From Gliomastix tumulicola (lineage: Eukaryota; Ascomycota; Sordariomycetes; Hypocreales; Bionectriaceae), in assembly GCA_001599755.1 (NCBI GenBank), contig BCHX01000003.1, forward strand, positions 1,547,015-1,611,014: a stretch of 64,000 nt of DNA. Direction: 5' to 3'. A program made the position numbers and the translations under genes. Of the stretch, positions 9,992-20,564 are shown one piece after another. Within the stretch, counting starts at the first letter, position 1. Each line of letters starts with the position of its first letter. The notes beneath the pieces are model-generated. The model was not told where the DNA came from. It saw only the letters and a program-made list of their open reading frames with translations, and made no database searches.

Positions 9992-12900
9992 GCGAAGGGA
10001 CGAGGCAGCGTCCCCGATCCTGGAAACGAAGGGTGATGTGATGCTCAGAGGGCGACAGGACTGGCTCCGAGGACGAGTGACGAAGGGACGAGGTAGGGAG
10101 AAGTAGACCTGGGGCTTCAGGCAACACTCTGTCACTGTCGAGTCAACCACGGGGCAGTGGTACTAGAAGTGTAATAAGCGATCGATGAATAGTGGCAGAT
10201 CAAGCAGAGCTGAGGGGATGTGGAAGCTTGTATCGACAGGAGGGGGGTTGGCGAGGTACAAGAATGTCAAAGGAGTCAGAGAGGACAAGACGGGCAGTGG
10301 TGATTAAGGGATGCATGTAAGACGTCGACGGGACACAGCTGATATGGGAAGGATGGGAAGGATGGGTGAGGAAAGAAAGGGCAGGCAGGGTTCGTGCCAG
10401 CAGCGGAAGCAGGAGCAGCAGCTTTCCAGCAAGCAGTAGCAGTAGCAGGGTCAGATGGAAAGGAGTGAAACATGACGGTGTAACTCGAGTCGAGGGTAGC
10501 CGCAGCTCGGCATCCAGCATCGAGCTCGACGGGCGCTGAAGCTGCGAGAGTGGCTGCGATCTTCTAGCGTCGGATGCGAGAGGCCTGGCTGCTACACCAT
10601 CGTGACCAGGGCCGATGCAGGCTGTTTTCTTGCCTCTCCCGATGCATTGAGGATCGGCGCTCTCGACGATATGTATTGGCTTTTGAGACCCTGAGAGATG
10701 GACTCGTACTGTAGGCAGGAGAACGAACCTCGTACACCAGCGACACGGCTGTCTGCTTGTCCTAGTCTGAACCTGGACGCGACCCCTGTCTGCCTTACCT
10801 GGAGCTCGGAGGTCCTCAGAGGTCCCTACTACTTCGTACTAGTAGTAGAGGATCGAGGATCGAGGATGGATGTCACGGCTAATCCCGTCGTCTACTACAG
10901 AACAGAGAACGTGGAGAAGCGTCAGGAGGGGATAGCAAATGCCCGTGATGACGAGCAGAGATTAGGCAGCATGGCCGCACCGGGAGCATCGATAGCAGAA
11001 GCCGTCCTATCTTTTGGTGGACGAGACAGGGCTAGAGCAATCAAAGAGGCAGATCCGTCTGTGACTAGATGCTCGGTACACTGTTGTAGATCCTGTCAAA
11101 GCTGCCGGGTGGGAACTATTAGGGAGGTACCTAAGGCTACTTAGCCACGTGCTTGAAACGCACAGGGAAATTGCAGCCAGTGGCAGCCGACAAGGGTCCT
11201 GAATTGCGATTGCGAGCCTGACTGGTCACAATTTGGACTTGCACACCGATATTATCATCTCATGAGATTCGGGGCAAGAGCCGGCTGGTTACGACCGTGC
11301 GCACTTGCCGCGTCCATGCTCAGACGGTACCCGACAGCGCTTGGAAGCAGGAACGTCCAGGGCTCTTCATCACCGGCTCTTTCCTTCCATTCTGCTATGA
11401 CCTAACCTTAGTGAGGCAGGTACTTTCCATTCTTTCGATCGGTGGGACCTGCCAGACCAACGGTGCGTCCCTTCATCCAGAGTCTTGGTACCTTCAGCGT
11501 CTTAGACTCTTAGTCACGGAAAGGAGACACACCACGGGCTGGGGATGACACCTCAACTTCGGCACTTCCAACACGTACCGCCCGTCGTACCCGCAACCGA
11601 ATGCGCGAAATCATCCCACTGCCCACACTGTCTCATCAATGGCTTGCTCGGTGGCGGGCGACTGACTGTCGAGGACAAGAGGCAAAGCTTGCGCGAGCGC
11701 ATTGTCGAGTCGCACAGGAGCACAGCGTCCACAGCCGACCCAGCCATGGCGGCCTCCTGATTGGAAGCAGGCCTGCCGGTGGCTGTTTGATTCGACTAGT
11801 CCCTTCGCTGATGCACGCGCCTCCTGTTCTCGAAGACTCCGAGGTCGCTGGTCTAGATGCTGCGCCGGCCTCTCGCTAGCCGAACTCAGCGGTCAATAAC
11901 AATGGCTGCTCGCATCCTCGCGGGACGAATGACGGTTGGGGCTCGACGCCATCAAACACCAGAGTTTGTCCTCGTTCGTTCTCTCATTCGCAAAGTCTCC
12001 CGTATGAGGAATCGCCCCTCGTGGCGTCATCCTTCAGCATCGGCGACGACGTGCTTCCCGAAGTGTGACCAAGACGTCAATCAACATCTAGACCTTTGCC
12101 TCGAGCACTTCAGGCATTTTACTTCGACAAAGACATGCTTCGCCAACGTGGCATTCACTCTGCCCCATTGCCACGCCAAATCCTAATCTAGGTTTCGATC
12201 GGCATTGGACCGTCATCCTCCCCCGAGGCGGTGAGTCTATCACATGTACACGGGCTACGAGATGGTTCTCCGGAGACAGCCTCCAGTTCTTACTCATTGG
12301 AAATCGGACGGTGTCACAAACCAAGCGCCACTGCCATCAGGATTAATTATTGGATCAGAGATTCGTTGTGTCACGGTCATGTGCCCACTATTCCTCACAC
12401 TGGGCGTATCATGGCGGCCTGGCCAAGGCGAGACAAGCAGCATCGCTTCAATGATTGGCGTCGGGGATGGGTGGCAGCCAAGGGCGTGTTCATGCGTTTC
12501 ACCGAAGGCGGTTATTGATTTACCGTAGGCTGGGTGAAACGCGAAGCTACGATCGAGGTTGTCGCAATTCACAAGCTGCAGCTACCCGCTCTCATTATAC
12601 GAGCTCTTCCTTCCGGAACTATTGACTAGTACCCGAATCTCAGCTGATCGGGGCGAGCTATTTCCCCTGATTTCAGCTGGCCGGGGCCATCTATCGCGGT
12701 CCTGACTTTTTGTTCCGATGGTGACATCGCCTTGGTCAGAATGGACTGCTCGTCTCCCCCCAATGGTCTCATCCAACTGGCAAAGTGATGGGCCTTACCT
12801 GTTGAATATCTCATGCCGCAATGCCCGACCGGGCCTCAAGACTCGTTTCCAATCCCATCAGAAGATAATTTGCTTTGTGGTACGAGACGAGTATCACCAA

Positions 12901-13539
12901 ATCAGGTCTGGGTCTCGTGGTGGCCACCAATGACGAACGCAGCAGCTACAGATGTCGAGTAGTCTCCCACCAATCTCTAACTTAGAGGGCTACTCACTCT
13001 AGTTGAGTTGGATCGCAATGGTGCAAATAGCTCCTGTTTTGATTTTCAATTCCTCCTTCTGCAACATAGAGTCAAGAGTGATGGATGGACGACCAGTCAC
13101 GAAGGAAAGAGACGGAGACAGAAGAACGCTTCTAACAGGAAAGCCGTTATCTCTCAGGTAACATCCATCCCTCAGTGAGTGTATGCAATTAATCAATCCT
13201 CTGATAGTTCTTTTTAGATTATAGTGATGCCTTTGATTCTAGCCTGCTAAGCCAATTGCAAGTCCATTGAGATGTCAAGTGGTGAAATAAAAATTGCGGC
13301 CGTAGAGTCGCCCAGATTATTTAGTTCCCTGACTGAATTTTTCTTTCCACTGCGTGGGAATTCACATCGCGGGTAATAGTGGGCCGACGTCAAGATCCAT
13401 CTGCCTCCACATTGGAGAACCCAAAATTTCAAAGAGACCCTTTCGCTCGGTCAATTTTTCAAAAGTAAAAAAAGAAACAAGCTGAAAGAAGCAAAAAGAG
13501 GCATCTCACACACACGAGCGAGCAGTGTCAAACCGCGCC
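9992..13539. other. 3.5-kb divergent non-coding region, no gene seen
   Basis: This region separates the Zn2Cys6 gene (minus) from RRP8 (plus). Open frames are short and overlapping and show no recognisable domain, codon pattern or exon chain. The part next to the Zn2Cys6 gene is nearly free of minus-strand ATGs from 9992 to 10312, as expected for a transcribed leader. An imperfect direct repeat of about 20 nt lies near 12630 and 12670. No tRNA or transposon feature was seen. Confidence 0.55.
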
Positions 13540-15063
13540 ATGTTTGCCGTTCCAGGATGGTCCGTCTCGGCGGACAGCCTAAAAGCTGAGGCTGCCGTCG
13601 CGGCAGACAATCAGCCGCCTGCGTCCAAGGCCGCTAAGAAGAGGAAGAGAGCCGGCGGGCAGCAGCAGGAGCAGCAGCAGCTTGAGGATGTCGATTCGTC
13701 GAGTGTCGGCGATCTGTGGGCCTCCGTGGTCGAGGGCAGGAAGAAGTCTGACGGCGCGTCGTCGCAGAAACGGCAGAAGACTGGTGAGGCTGGGCCCAGT
13801 GCGAAGCCCGAGTCAAAGCAGGCGGCTGCGGATCCAGCTACCAGCTCCAAGAAGAAGGACAAGGAGCAGAAGAAGCGAGACAAGAAAACCAAGAAGGAAA
13901 ATGACGATAAGAAATCCGCCAAGTCTGCACCGGCAGAAGGCACAGAGGACACCATCCCCGCGGCAGCGGCAGCAGCAGCAGCAGCAGCTCCAGCCCCGGT
14001 CCTCCCAGCAGCAGCACCACCAGCACCGCCCAAGCTCACGCCCCTCCAAGCCTCCATGAGGCAGAAGCTCATCTCCGCCCGCTTCCGCCACCTCAACGAG
14101 ACGCTGTACACGCGGCCGTCCGAGGAGGCCTTCAGCCTGTTCCAGGAGTCGCCTGAGATGTTCGACGAGTACCACGAGGGCTTCCGGCAGCAGGTCAAGG
14201 TCTGGCCGGAGAACCCCGTGAGCAGCTTCCTCAAGGACGTGCGCGCGCGGGGGAAGGCCAAGCCCCCCGGCAAGGGGAAGCCGGCGCCGACGCAGCTGTC
14301 CAAAACGCCGCTGCCGAGGACGGTTGGGAACTGCACCATTGCGGATCTGGGGTGCGGTGATGCGCAGCTGGCGCAGTCGCTGGTCGCGGATCGGGGGAGG
14401 CTCCAGGTTGTGGTGAAGAGCTTCGATCTCCAGGCACCGAACAAGTTCATCACAAAGGCAGACATCGCGAATCTTCCTCTGGAGGATGGCAGTGTTAATG
14501 TCGCCATCTTCTGCCTCGCTCTCATGGGTACAAACTGGGTGGACTTCGTCGAGGAAGCCTACCGTATCCTCCACTGGAAGGGCGAGCTCTGGGTCGCCGA
14601 GATCAAGAGTCGTTTCGGGCCAGTGAGGGGCAAGAAGGCTGTGGTGAGCCACAGCGTTGGCGCCCGGTCAAAGAAGGGCGCAGGCAAGAAGGGCAAGGCG
14701 AATAACGATGCAGAGGGTGGCCATGGGGACGATCTCGCGGTGGAGGTGGACGGCGCAGATGACAGGAGGCGGGAGACGGATGTCTCGGCATTTGTCGACG
14801 TACTCAAGAAGAGGGGTTTCGTCCTTCAAGGGGAGAAGAACGAGGCAATCGACCTGTCGAACAAGATGTTTGTCAAGATGCACTTCATCAAGGGAGCAGC
14901 GCCCACTAAGGGCAAAGGGGTCACCGAGGCACCCCCCAGAAGGAACGTAAAGGGTGAACAGAGGATGACTTTCGAGCAGCATGCCAAGAAAGAGGAAGAC
15001 GATGCGGATGTGGATGTGGACGAAGCATCCATCCTCAAGCCATGTGTTTATAAAATTAGGTAG
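13540..15063 (+). CDS. RRP8: rRNA (adenine-N1) methyltransferase Rrp8
   Basis: A single exon encodes 507 aa. Rrp8 is a nucleolar SAM-dependent enzyme that makes m1A in 25S rRNA during 60S maturation. The first ~170 residues are a Lys/Glu- and Ala/Pro-rich disordered tail, as expected for a nucleolar protein. The Rrp8 block follows (LNETLYTRPSEEAF, EYHEGFRQQVKVWP, NPV). SAM motif I is IADLGCGD, then FDLQAP and DIANLPLEDGSVNVAIFCLALMG, and a final strand near WVAEIKSRF. An insert of some 50 residues rich in Lys, Gly and Asp splits the C-terminal part after KSRF. The ATG at 13540 begins MFAVPGW, typical for fungal Rrp8. An in-frame GTG five codons upstream is not used. The gene is convergent with DDI1. 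Confidence 0.95.
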   Translation: MFAVPGWSVSADSLKAEAAVAADNQPPASKAAKKRKRAGGQQQEQQQLEDVDSSSVGDLWASVVEGRKKSDGASSQKRQKTGEAGPSAKPESKQAAADPATSSKKKDKEQKKRDKKTKKENDDKKSAKSAPAEGTEDTIPAAAAAAAAAAPAPVLPAAAPPAPPKLTPLQASMRQKLISARFRHLNETLYTRPSEEAFSLFQESPEMFDEYHEGFRQQVKVWPENPVSSFLKDVRARGKAKPPGKGKPAPTQLSKTPLPRTVGNCTIADLGCGDAQLAQSLVADRGRLQVVVKSFDLQAPNKFITKADIANLPLEDGSVNVAIFCLALMGTNWVDFVEEAYRILHWKGELWVAEIKSRFGPVRGKKAVVSHSVGARSKKGAGKKGKANNDAEGGHGDDLAVEVDGADDRRRETDVSAFVDVLKKRGFVLQGEKNEAIDLSNKMFVKMHFIKGAAPTKGKGVTEAPPRRNVKGEQRMTFEQHAKKEEDDADVDVDEASILKPCVYKIR

Positions 15064-15355
15064 GAAGGTAAATTCTATGGGCTTTAGTGAGCGGTCTTCA
15101 TGAGAATTGATACCATCAGATCAGTCTTCCTCTAACAGATCTATCTTTACCCGCACAACTAGACTAGAAGCGTCCGAGCATACGCATCATCATCTTCTTC
15201 TTTTTTCTTGCTGTTTCTAAGAGAGATGCTTTGCTTGTGTTCCATACCATGTACCCATTTTCCACCGAGATCCCATCCATACAAGTCGTCCCATCGTTGT
15301 CAAAACGTATTATCATCAAGATATGAAGCTTTCAAGCCATTCCTACGCGGTGACC

Positions 15356-16843
15356 CTATCCGAAGAAGAGGATCCCGGCAGCCACATCAACGTTGTCATC
15401 ACTAGCTTGGAGGGCTTGAATGGCTTGGGCTCGGTCTGCCCCCATTGAGATCAAAGTTTCGACATGCTGCGGGGACACGCCCGAGGCCGGGGGTCCGCCA
15501 GCTAGAGGCTGCGCAGGCGCTTGCTGGGGTTGGACTGGCTGAGCTGGCTGAGCTGGCTGAGCTGGCTGACCTTGCTGACCTTGCTGCGAGGGCTGAGCAG
15601 GTGGCTGCTGAGGTGCAGGATGAACGGCACCTGATCGCTGACCGATCTGAGTCCCAGATGGGCCTGGGAGGGTAGGCTCGTCAAGGACCTCTTCTTCCTC
15701 CTTAGGAATATCAGCCTCGCCCAAGAAAGGGATGTCCTCACCCTGGATGACCAGGTTGCCCTTCTCCAAGTCGATGGAAGCTTGGTACCTCTTCAGCATG
15801 TCCAGGCCGAGAAGTAGATCCACAGATTTGCCCTCCATGACGGTGAAGCTGCAGGGCAAGAAGAGGTTTCCAATCTTGATCTGAGCGGAATGCACTCGAC
15901 CAATAATCTTGGCGGTTCCGACTCCTCGGGCAACTCCAGCGAACCGAGTGTCAACCAGCCGCGAGATCCCACAGGCGTCTGCACACCTCGGTGACATGAT
16001 GGTGGCTTGCGCTCCCGAGTCAACAAGCGCCTTGACCTTGTGTCCATTGACCTCGACATTGACATAGAGCATATGGACTCGCCCGAACACTATTGCGCAT
16101 TTATTAGCCCCCAGACTCATCCAACTAATCGTTGAGGGGCATGCTCACCTTCAGGGTTGTGCTCCATTGCGCTCTGCAAATTCTCCATGACCCGCTCCTG
16201 CCGAATGATCTCCTCGATCCTGCGCTGATTATCAATGTTGAAGGGGTCCTCGTTGAGCCTTGCCACCTCGCGCTGGCGCTCTATGCGCTCCCGCTGCTCA
16301 CGATCGATGGCGTTTCGCATTTCGGTGGCGAAGGCGGCCGGGTTGTCCACCAACGCCGCCAGGCCGGGCTGCTGCCTCTCGAGTTGCGCTCTCATGGCGG
16401 GACTTCCCAATATCTGCAGGCGGAGAGTCTCGGGGTCCTGTGGCTGTCGAGCACCCTGTGCTGCTGCCACCTGGGCCTGTTGCTGGGGGCGCGGGCGCGA
16501 GGCGGGAGCAGCGACGGGAGCAGGTCTCGTCTCCCTCACATGTACGGCCAGCATCTCCCCGTCGGCAATGCCGAGCTCCTCCATGGTCCTGGAGTCGTCC
16601 GATATGAGGCGGCCATCGTGGTAGATGTGCTGGGCGTTGGGCTCGACGTTGATCTCGGCTTGGATGAACTCGCGAAGGGTTGCAGCGGTCATGTCCGGAG
16701 GCACCTCAAGAGTGACCAGCTTATCCTGGCCCTCTTCCTTGGGGTTGAAGACGTTGAGTGTGATGCGCCTGTGATATTCATCGCACGGTCAGCTCGGGCC
16801 GTATCTCGTAGAAAGGGCATAGCAAGCAAAGGAGGGCCTACAT
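15356..16843 (-). CDS. DDI1: Ddi1-type ubiquitin-shuttle aspartyl protease
   Basis: Exons at 16843-16842, 16768-16149 and 16089-15356 give 451 aa. The first two bases of the start codon (AT) lie in exon 1 and the G in exon 2, across a 73-nt intron with a CTGAC branch site. This restores the ubiquitin-like start MRITLNVFNP. The product shuttles ubiquitylated clients to the proteasome and can cleave some of them. Domains in order are UBL (about 1-75), a helical region, a retropepsin-like domain with catalytic D231 in VDSGAQ, a Gln/Pro/Ala repeat linker, and a C-terminal UBA (about 412-451, ISMGADRAQAIQAL). All three classic Ddi1 modules are present. The gene diverges from NOG1 (1.2 kb). Confidence 0.93.
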
Positions 16844-18019
16844 TGTGTGCAGGTGGGACGATGAGTGTCGGATGACGGATGATAGCTTGCTAGGTCGAGG
16901 AGAATGGAGTTGTATGGTGGATTCTAACGGTCTCCCGTCGTGATGTGGGGTGGAATTATAGCGCTTCTTTTGTTCGACGCAGGGAGCAGAGGGGAGAAGG
17001 CCAAGAGGACGTGAAGAGAGTGTCGCAAGCAACGGGGGCGGTGGTTCTTGGTTGTTGGGCAATAAAGGGGTTCGAAGCCCTCTTGTGTGTGCGCTCAGGG
17101 AGGGTCGGGTATGACGATGTCAGAATGCCCGAAGCAAGCAAGCTTGAAAGAAGGACGGAAGCTGTGGTCAAGCAGAGGATCAGCGGGAATGATGGGGCAG
17201 GGTAAGGTATCGATACCCGAGCACACTGAGCAGGCTCGGAAATTTTAGTGGCGACTTTACTGGAAGCTTCTGTAAGGACACCGCCTTATGGCATCAAGGC
17301 AACTGGGGAATCAGTATCAGGTCATGTCCGGGCATGAATGGGAGCCACATCAATATATAGGCACGACGAGAGGCCTGCTTATGTCGTAATAATCCACTCA
17401 CCCTTTTCCTCCGCTGGCAATGTCTCAAGAAGGAGGCCCGGGTCGCATATTACCTTGCATCACTGACACCTCGATGAGAGAGTCTCCAGATGGTGTGGCA
17501 CAAGGGTTGGCCCCACCCCGATAGGGTACCTGGTAGGCAAATGGACTGACAGTGGAGGGGGACAGTACCTCGCGCTCGTGACGAGAGGCCTGGGAGTCGA
17601 AAGGAACATGAGTACTCAAGCCAGTATTAAGAGGAGAATTATATGCTCAGTGCCTGCATGCAGTGAGACAGAGGGGGCCTACACGCGCCAAAAGATGATA
17701 TTTACAGCAGGTTCGGCTAGATTACTCTCATAGGTACTCGTACAGTGGTTGGCTGGCTGCCCACCCTCCATGAGATTCAGGACTCGGGACGCCGGCCAGA
17801 CCTCAATCTGGCAAAACTTCACTGACCCCTGCTAGCCCAGCTTATCGATAACACAACCCCACCGGAAACCACGAAAAAAATTGACACCGCCTTCCCAACT
17901 GCTGGGGGTGGGACATCTTCTTTTTTCTCTGCACCCTCACCCCGGCATCCAACCAAGTCTGCCGGCGACAATCGTTCTCACAGACCGAAAAGTTGTCGCT
18001 TCGATAGACTCTACCCACA
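16844..18019. promoter_or_regulatory. Divergent intergenic region DDI1 / NOG1
   Basis: These 1.18 kb lie between two divergent genes and carry both promoters. I see no gene, tRNA or repeat. A CT-rich stretch lies at 17915-17945, about 80 nt before the NOG1 start. Confidence 0.5.
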
Positions 18020-20126
18020 ATGAAGACCACTTGGAAGGACATCCCTCCCGTCCCGACTCAGCAGGAGTTCCTGGACATTGTGCTGAGCCGAACCCAGCGC
18101 AAACTGCCCACACAGATCCGTGCTGGTTTCAAGATTAGCAGAATCCGAGGTATGCGCAATTGCTGAGTTCTCGCGTATCGCATGAGACTGACCGCTCGCC
18201 AGCGTTCTACACCAGGAAGGTCAAGTTCACCCAAGAGACCTTCTCTGAGAAGTTCGGCGCCATCCTCGAGAGTTTCCCCCGACTACAGGATATCCATCCG
18301 TTCCACAAGGATCTACTCAACACCCTCTACGATGCCGACCATTTCAAGATTGCCCTCGGCCAGTTGTCGACAGCCAAGCATCTTATTGAGACCATCTCGA
18401 GAGATTACGTGCGACTCCTGAAGTATGCGCAGTCGCTCTTCCAGTGCAAGCAACTCAAGCGAGCGGGGTTGGGTCGCATGGCCACAATCGTCAAGAGGCT
18501 AAAGGACCCCCTCCTCTATCTCGACCAGGTCCGCCAGCATCTTGGTCGATTGCCCTCGATTGACCCCAACACCCGAACTCTGGTCATCTGCGGATACCCC
18601 AATGTCGGAAAGTCTAGTTTCCTCCGCAGCATCACTCGAGCCGACGTTGATGTCCAGCCGTATGCCTTCACCACGAAGAGTCTTTTCGTCGGCCACTTCG
18701 ACTACAAGTACCTCCGCTTCCAGGCCATCGATACCCCTGGAATCCTGGACCACCCGCTCGAGGAGATGAACACGATCGAGATGCAGAGTATCACCGCCAT
18801 CGCTCACTTGCGATCGGCCATCCTCTACTTCATGGACCTCTCCGAGCAGTGTGGCTACTCGGTGCGGGACCAGATTCAGTTGTTCCGCAGCATCAAGCCC
18901 CTCTTCTCGAATAAGCTCGTCTTCCTCGTCATCAACAAGATTGATGTCACCCGACCGGAAGATCTCGATGCGGACACCCAGGCTGAGCTTCAGAGCCTGC
19001 TTAAGTCTAACGAGGTCGAGATGCTCCAGCTGTCTTGCAACACCTCGGAGGGTGTCCAGGAGGTCAAGAACGCCGCCTGTGAGCGCCTCATTGCCGAGCG
19101 AGTCAACCAGAAGTTGAAGGCCGGCACCAACAACAGCGGTGCCATTGGAGGCCGCCTTGCCGATGTCATGTCCCGTATCCATGTGGCCACGCCCATGGGC
19201 GGCCAGACCCTGGAGACCTTCGTACCCGAGTCGGTCAAGAACAGGAAGAAGTACGACAAGAGCGATCCCGAGAGGCGCAAGCTCGCCCGGGACGTGGAGG
19301 AGGACAACGGTGGTGCTGGTGTGTACAACGTCGATATGCGTGCCGACTGGCAGCTCGACAACCCAGACTGGAAGTACGACGCCATTCCCGAGATCTTCGA
19401 CGGGAAGAACGTCTACGACTTCGTCGATCCCGATATTGAGGCCAAGCTCGCTGCCCTCGAGGAAGAGGAGGAGAAGCTTGAGCAGGAGGGCTACTACGAC
19501 TCCGATGACGATATCGATGATGAGGAGGCCGCCGAGATCCTGGCCAAGGCCGAGATCATCGAGGAGCAAATCGCCCTGACGCGGAACGAGGCCCGCATGA
19601 GGAAGAGGCTCAAGAACCAGGCCATCATCCCCCGCAAGCTTCAGAAGAAGAAGCTGTCAGAGCTCGACGACGCCATGGACCTCCGTGGTGTGGACACCGC
19701 GGACATCATGGACAGAGCCCGCTCACAGTCGCGCCCGGCGCGTGGCCGGTCTCTCGCGAGGAGCCGGGCGGGCACCGAGGATGCGGACGCCATGGACGTC
19801 GACACCCCGAAGTCGGCCAGGGAGCGCCTGCGTTCCCAGAGCCGTCTGCGCTCCCAGAGCAGAGCCCCCCTGACCAACCGCAGGGAGGACGGTGTGCAGG
19901 ACGAGGAGACCAGGTCCAAGGCCGAGCGCCTAGCCAAGCTTCACCAGAAGAAGATGAACAGGATGGCGAGGCAAGGAGAGGCAGATCGACACCAGACTGC
20001 CTCCATCGAGAAGCATCTGGTACGTATATTTCTTCCCCTGACTGCTTTGTCAAGTAACCCACAACTAACACACCATCCATCTAGTTTTCCGGCAAGCGTG
20101 GTATGGGCAAGACGCAACGACGATAA
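18020..20126 (+). CDS. NOG1: Nucleolar GTP-binding protein 1 (Nog1)
   Basis: Three exons (18020-18149, 18203-20019, 20085-20126) encode 662 aa. Nog1 is an essential OBG-family GTPase that binds pre-60S particles and is released by Drg1 late in maturation. The N-terminal NOG1 domain (MKTTWKDIPPVPT) is followed by the G domain: P-loop GYPNVGKSS (about 174-182), DTPG and NKID. The C-terminal tail is highly charged, with an acidic coiled stretch (LEEEEEKLEQEG), Arg/Ser repeats and the family ending KHLFSGKRGMGKTQRR. That ending is encoded by the 42-nt last exon, so reading through intron 2 would give a false C-terminus. The first intron splits codon 44. The gene is convergent with GDI. Confidence 0.96.
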
Positions 20127-20564
20127 GCAGTTCCTTGGGCACACATTCTGTCGAATCTCTTTTACGGCGAGTTTGGCGTTCGGGTTGCTTCTCTTATCTC
20201 ATGCTGTTCCATGGGTTTCCGGGTGAAAAAAAATTCGTACCTAAGAGTCTTATCTCAGGGCAGATGGCCATAGAAGGATGGTTCTAGTCTCCGTACATAT
20301 ATGGCATTGACGAATCTGATGAACATAACGATGTCAAAGCGAATTACTCCATTCTCACGGGAACCAAAGCGACTTTCGAGGTCGTAATAATGTGCATTCC
20401 TCGTCTGCTGCAGTCCTTCATATACCAAACGCTGCTCTGGAAAAGATCCTACTGTATCAAGATGAACGAAAAAACGTCTGCTTATCCATCGAAGAGAAGA
20501 AACTGGTGTCTTTCTAGCCTTGTGCTTGTGCTTTCGAGTGGACTGGTGTGGTGCAGCTAGGTAC
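20127..20564. other. Convergent 3' region NOG1 / GDI
   Basis: These 438 bases contain the two 3' UTRs. I see nothing else in them. Confidence 0.6.

Noticed and set aside
12628..12690. Imperfect direct repeat around CAGCTG-CGGGGC
   Set aside because: Only two diverged ~20-nt copies; not enough to call a functional element.
17041..17110. GGTTCGAAGCC resembling a tRNA B box
   Set aside because: No matching A box or cloverleaf stem at the required distance.
18499..19569. 356-codon minus-strand open frame opposite NOG1
   Set aside because: Antisense shadow of the highly conserved Nog1 GTPase frame; its translation is low complexity (Val/Leu/Asp).
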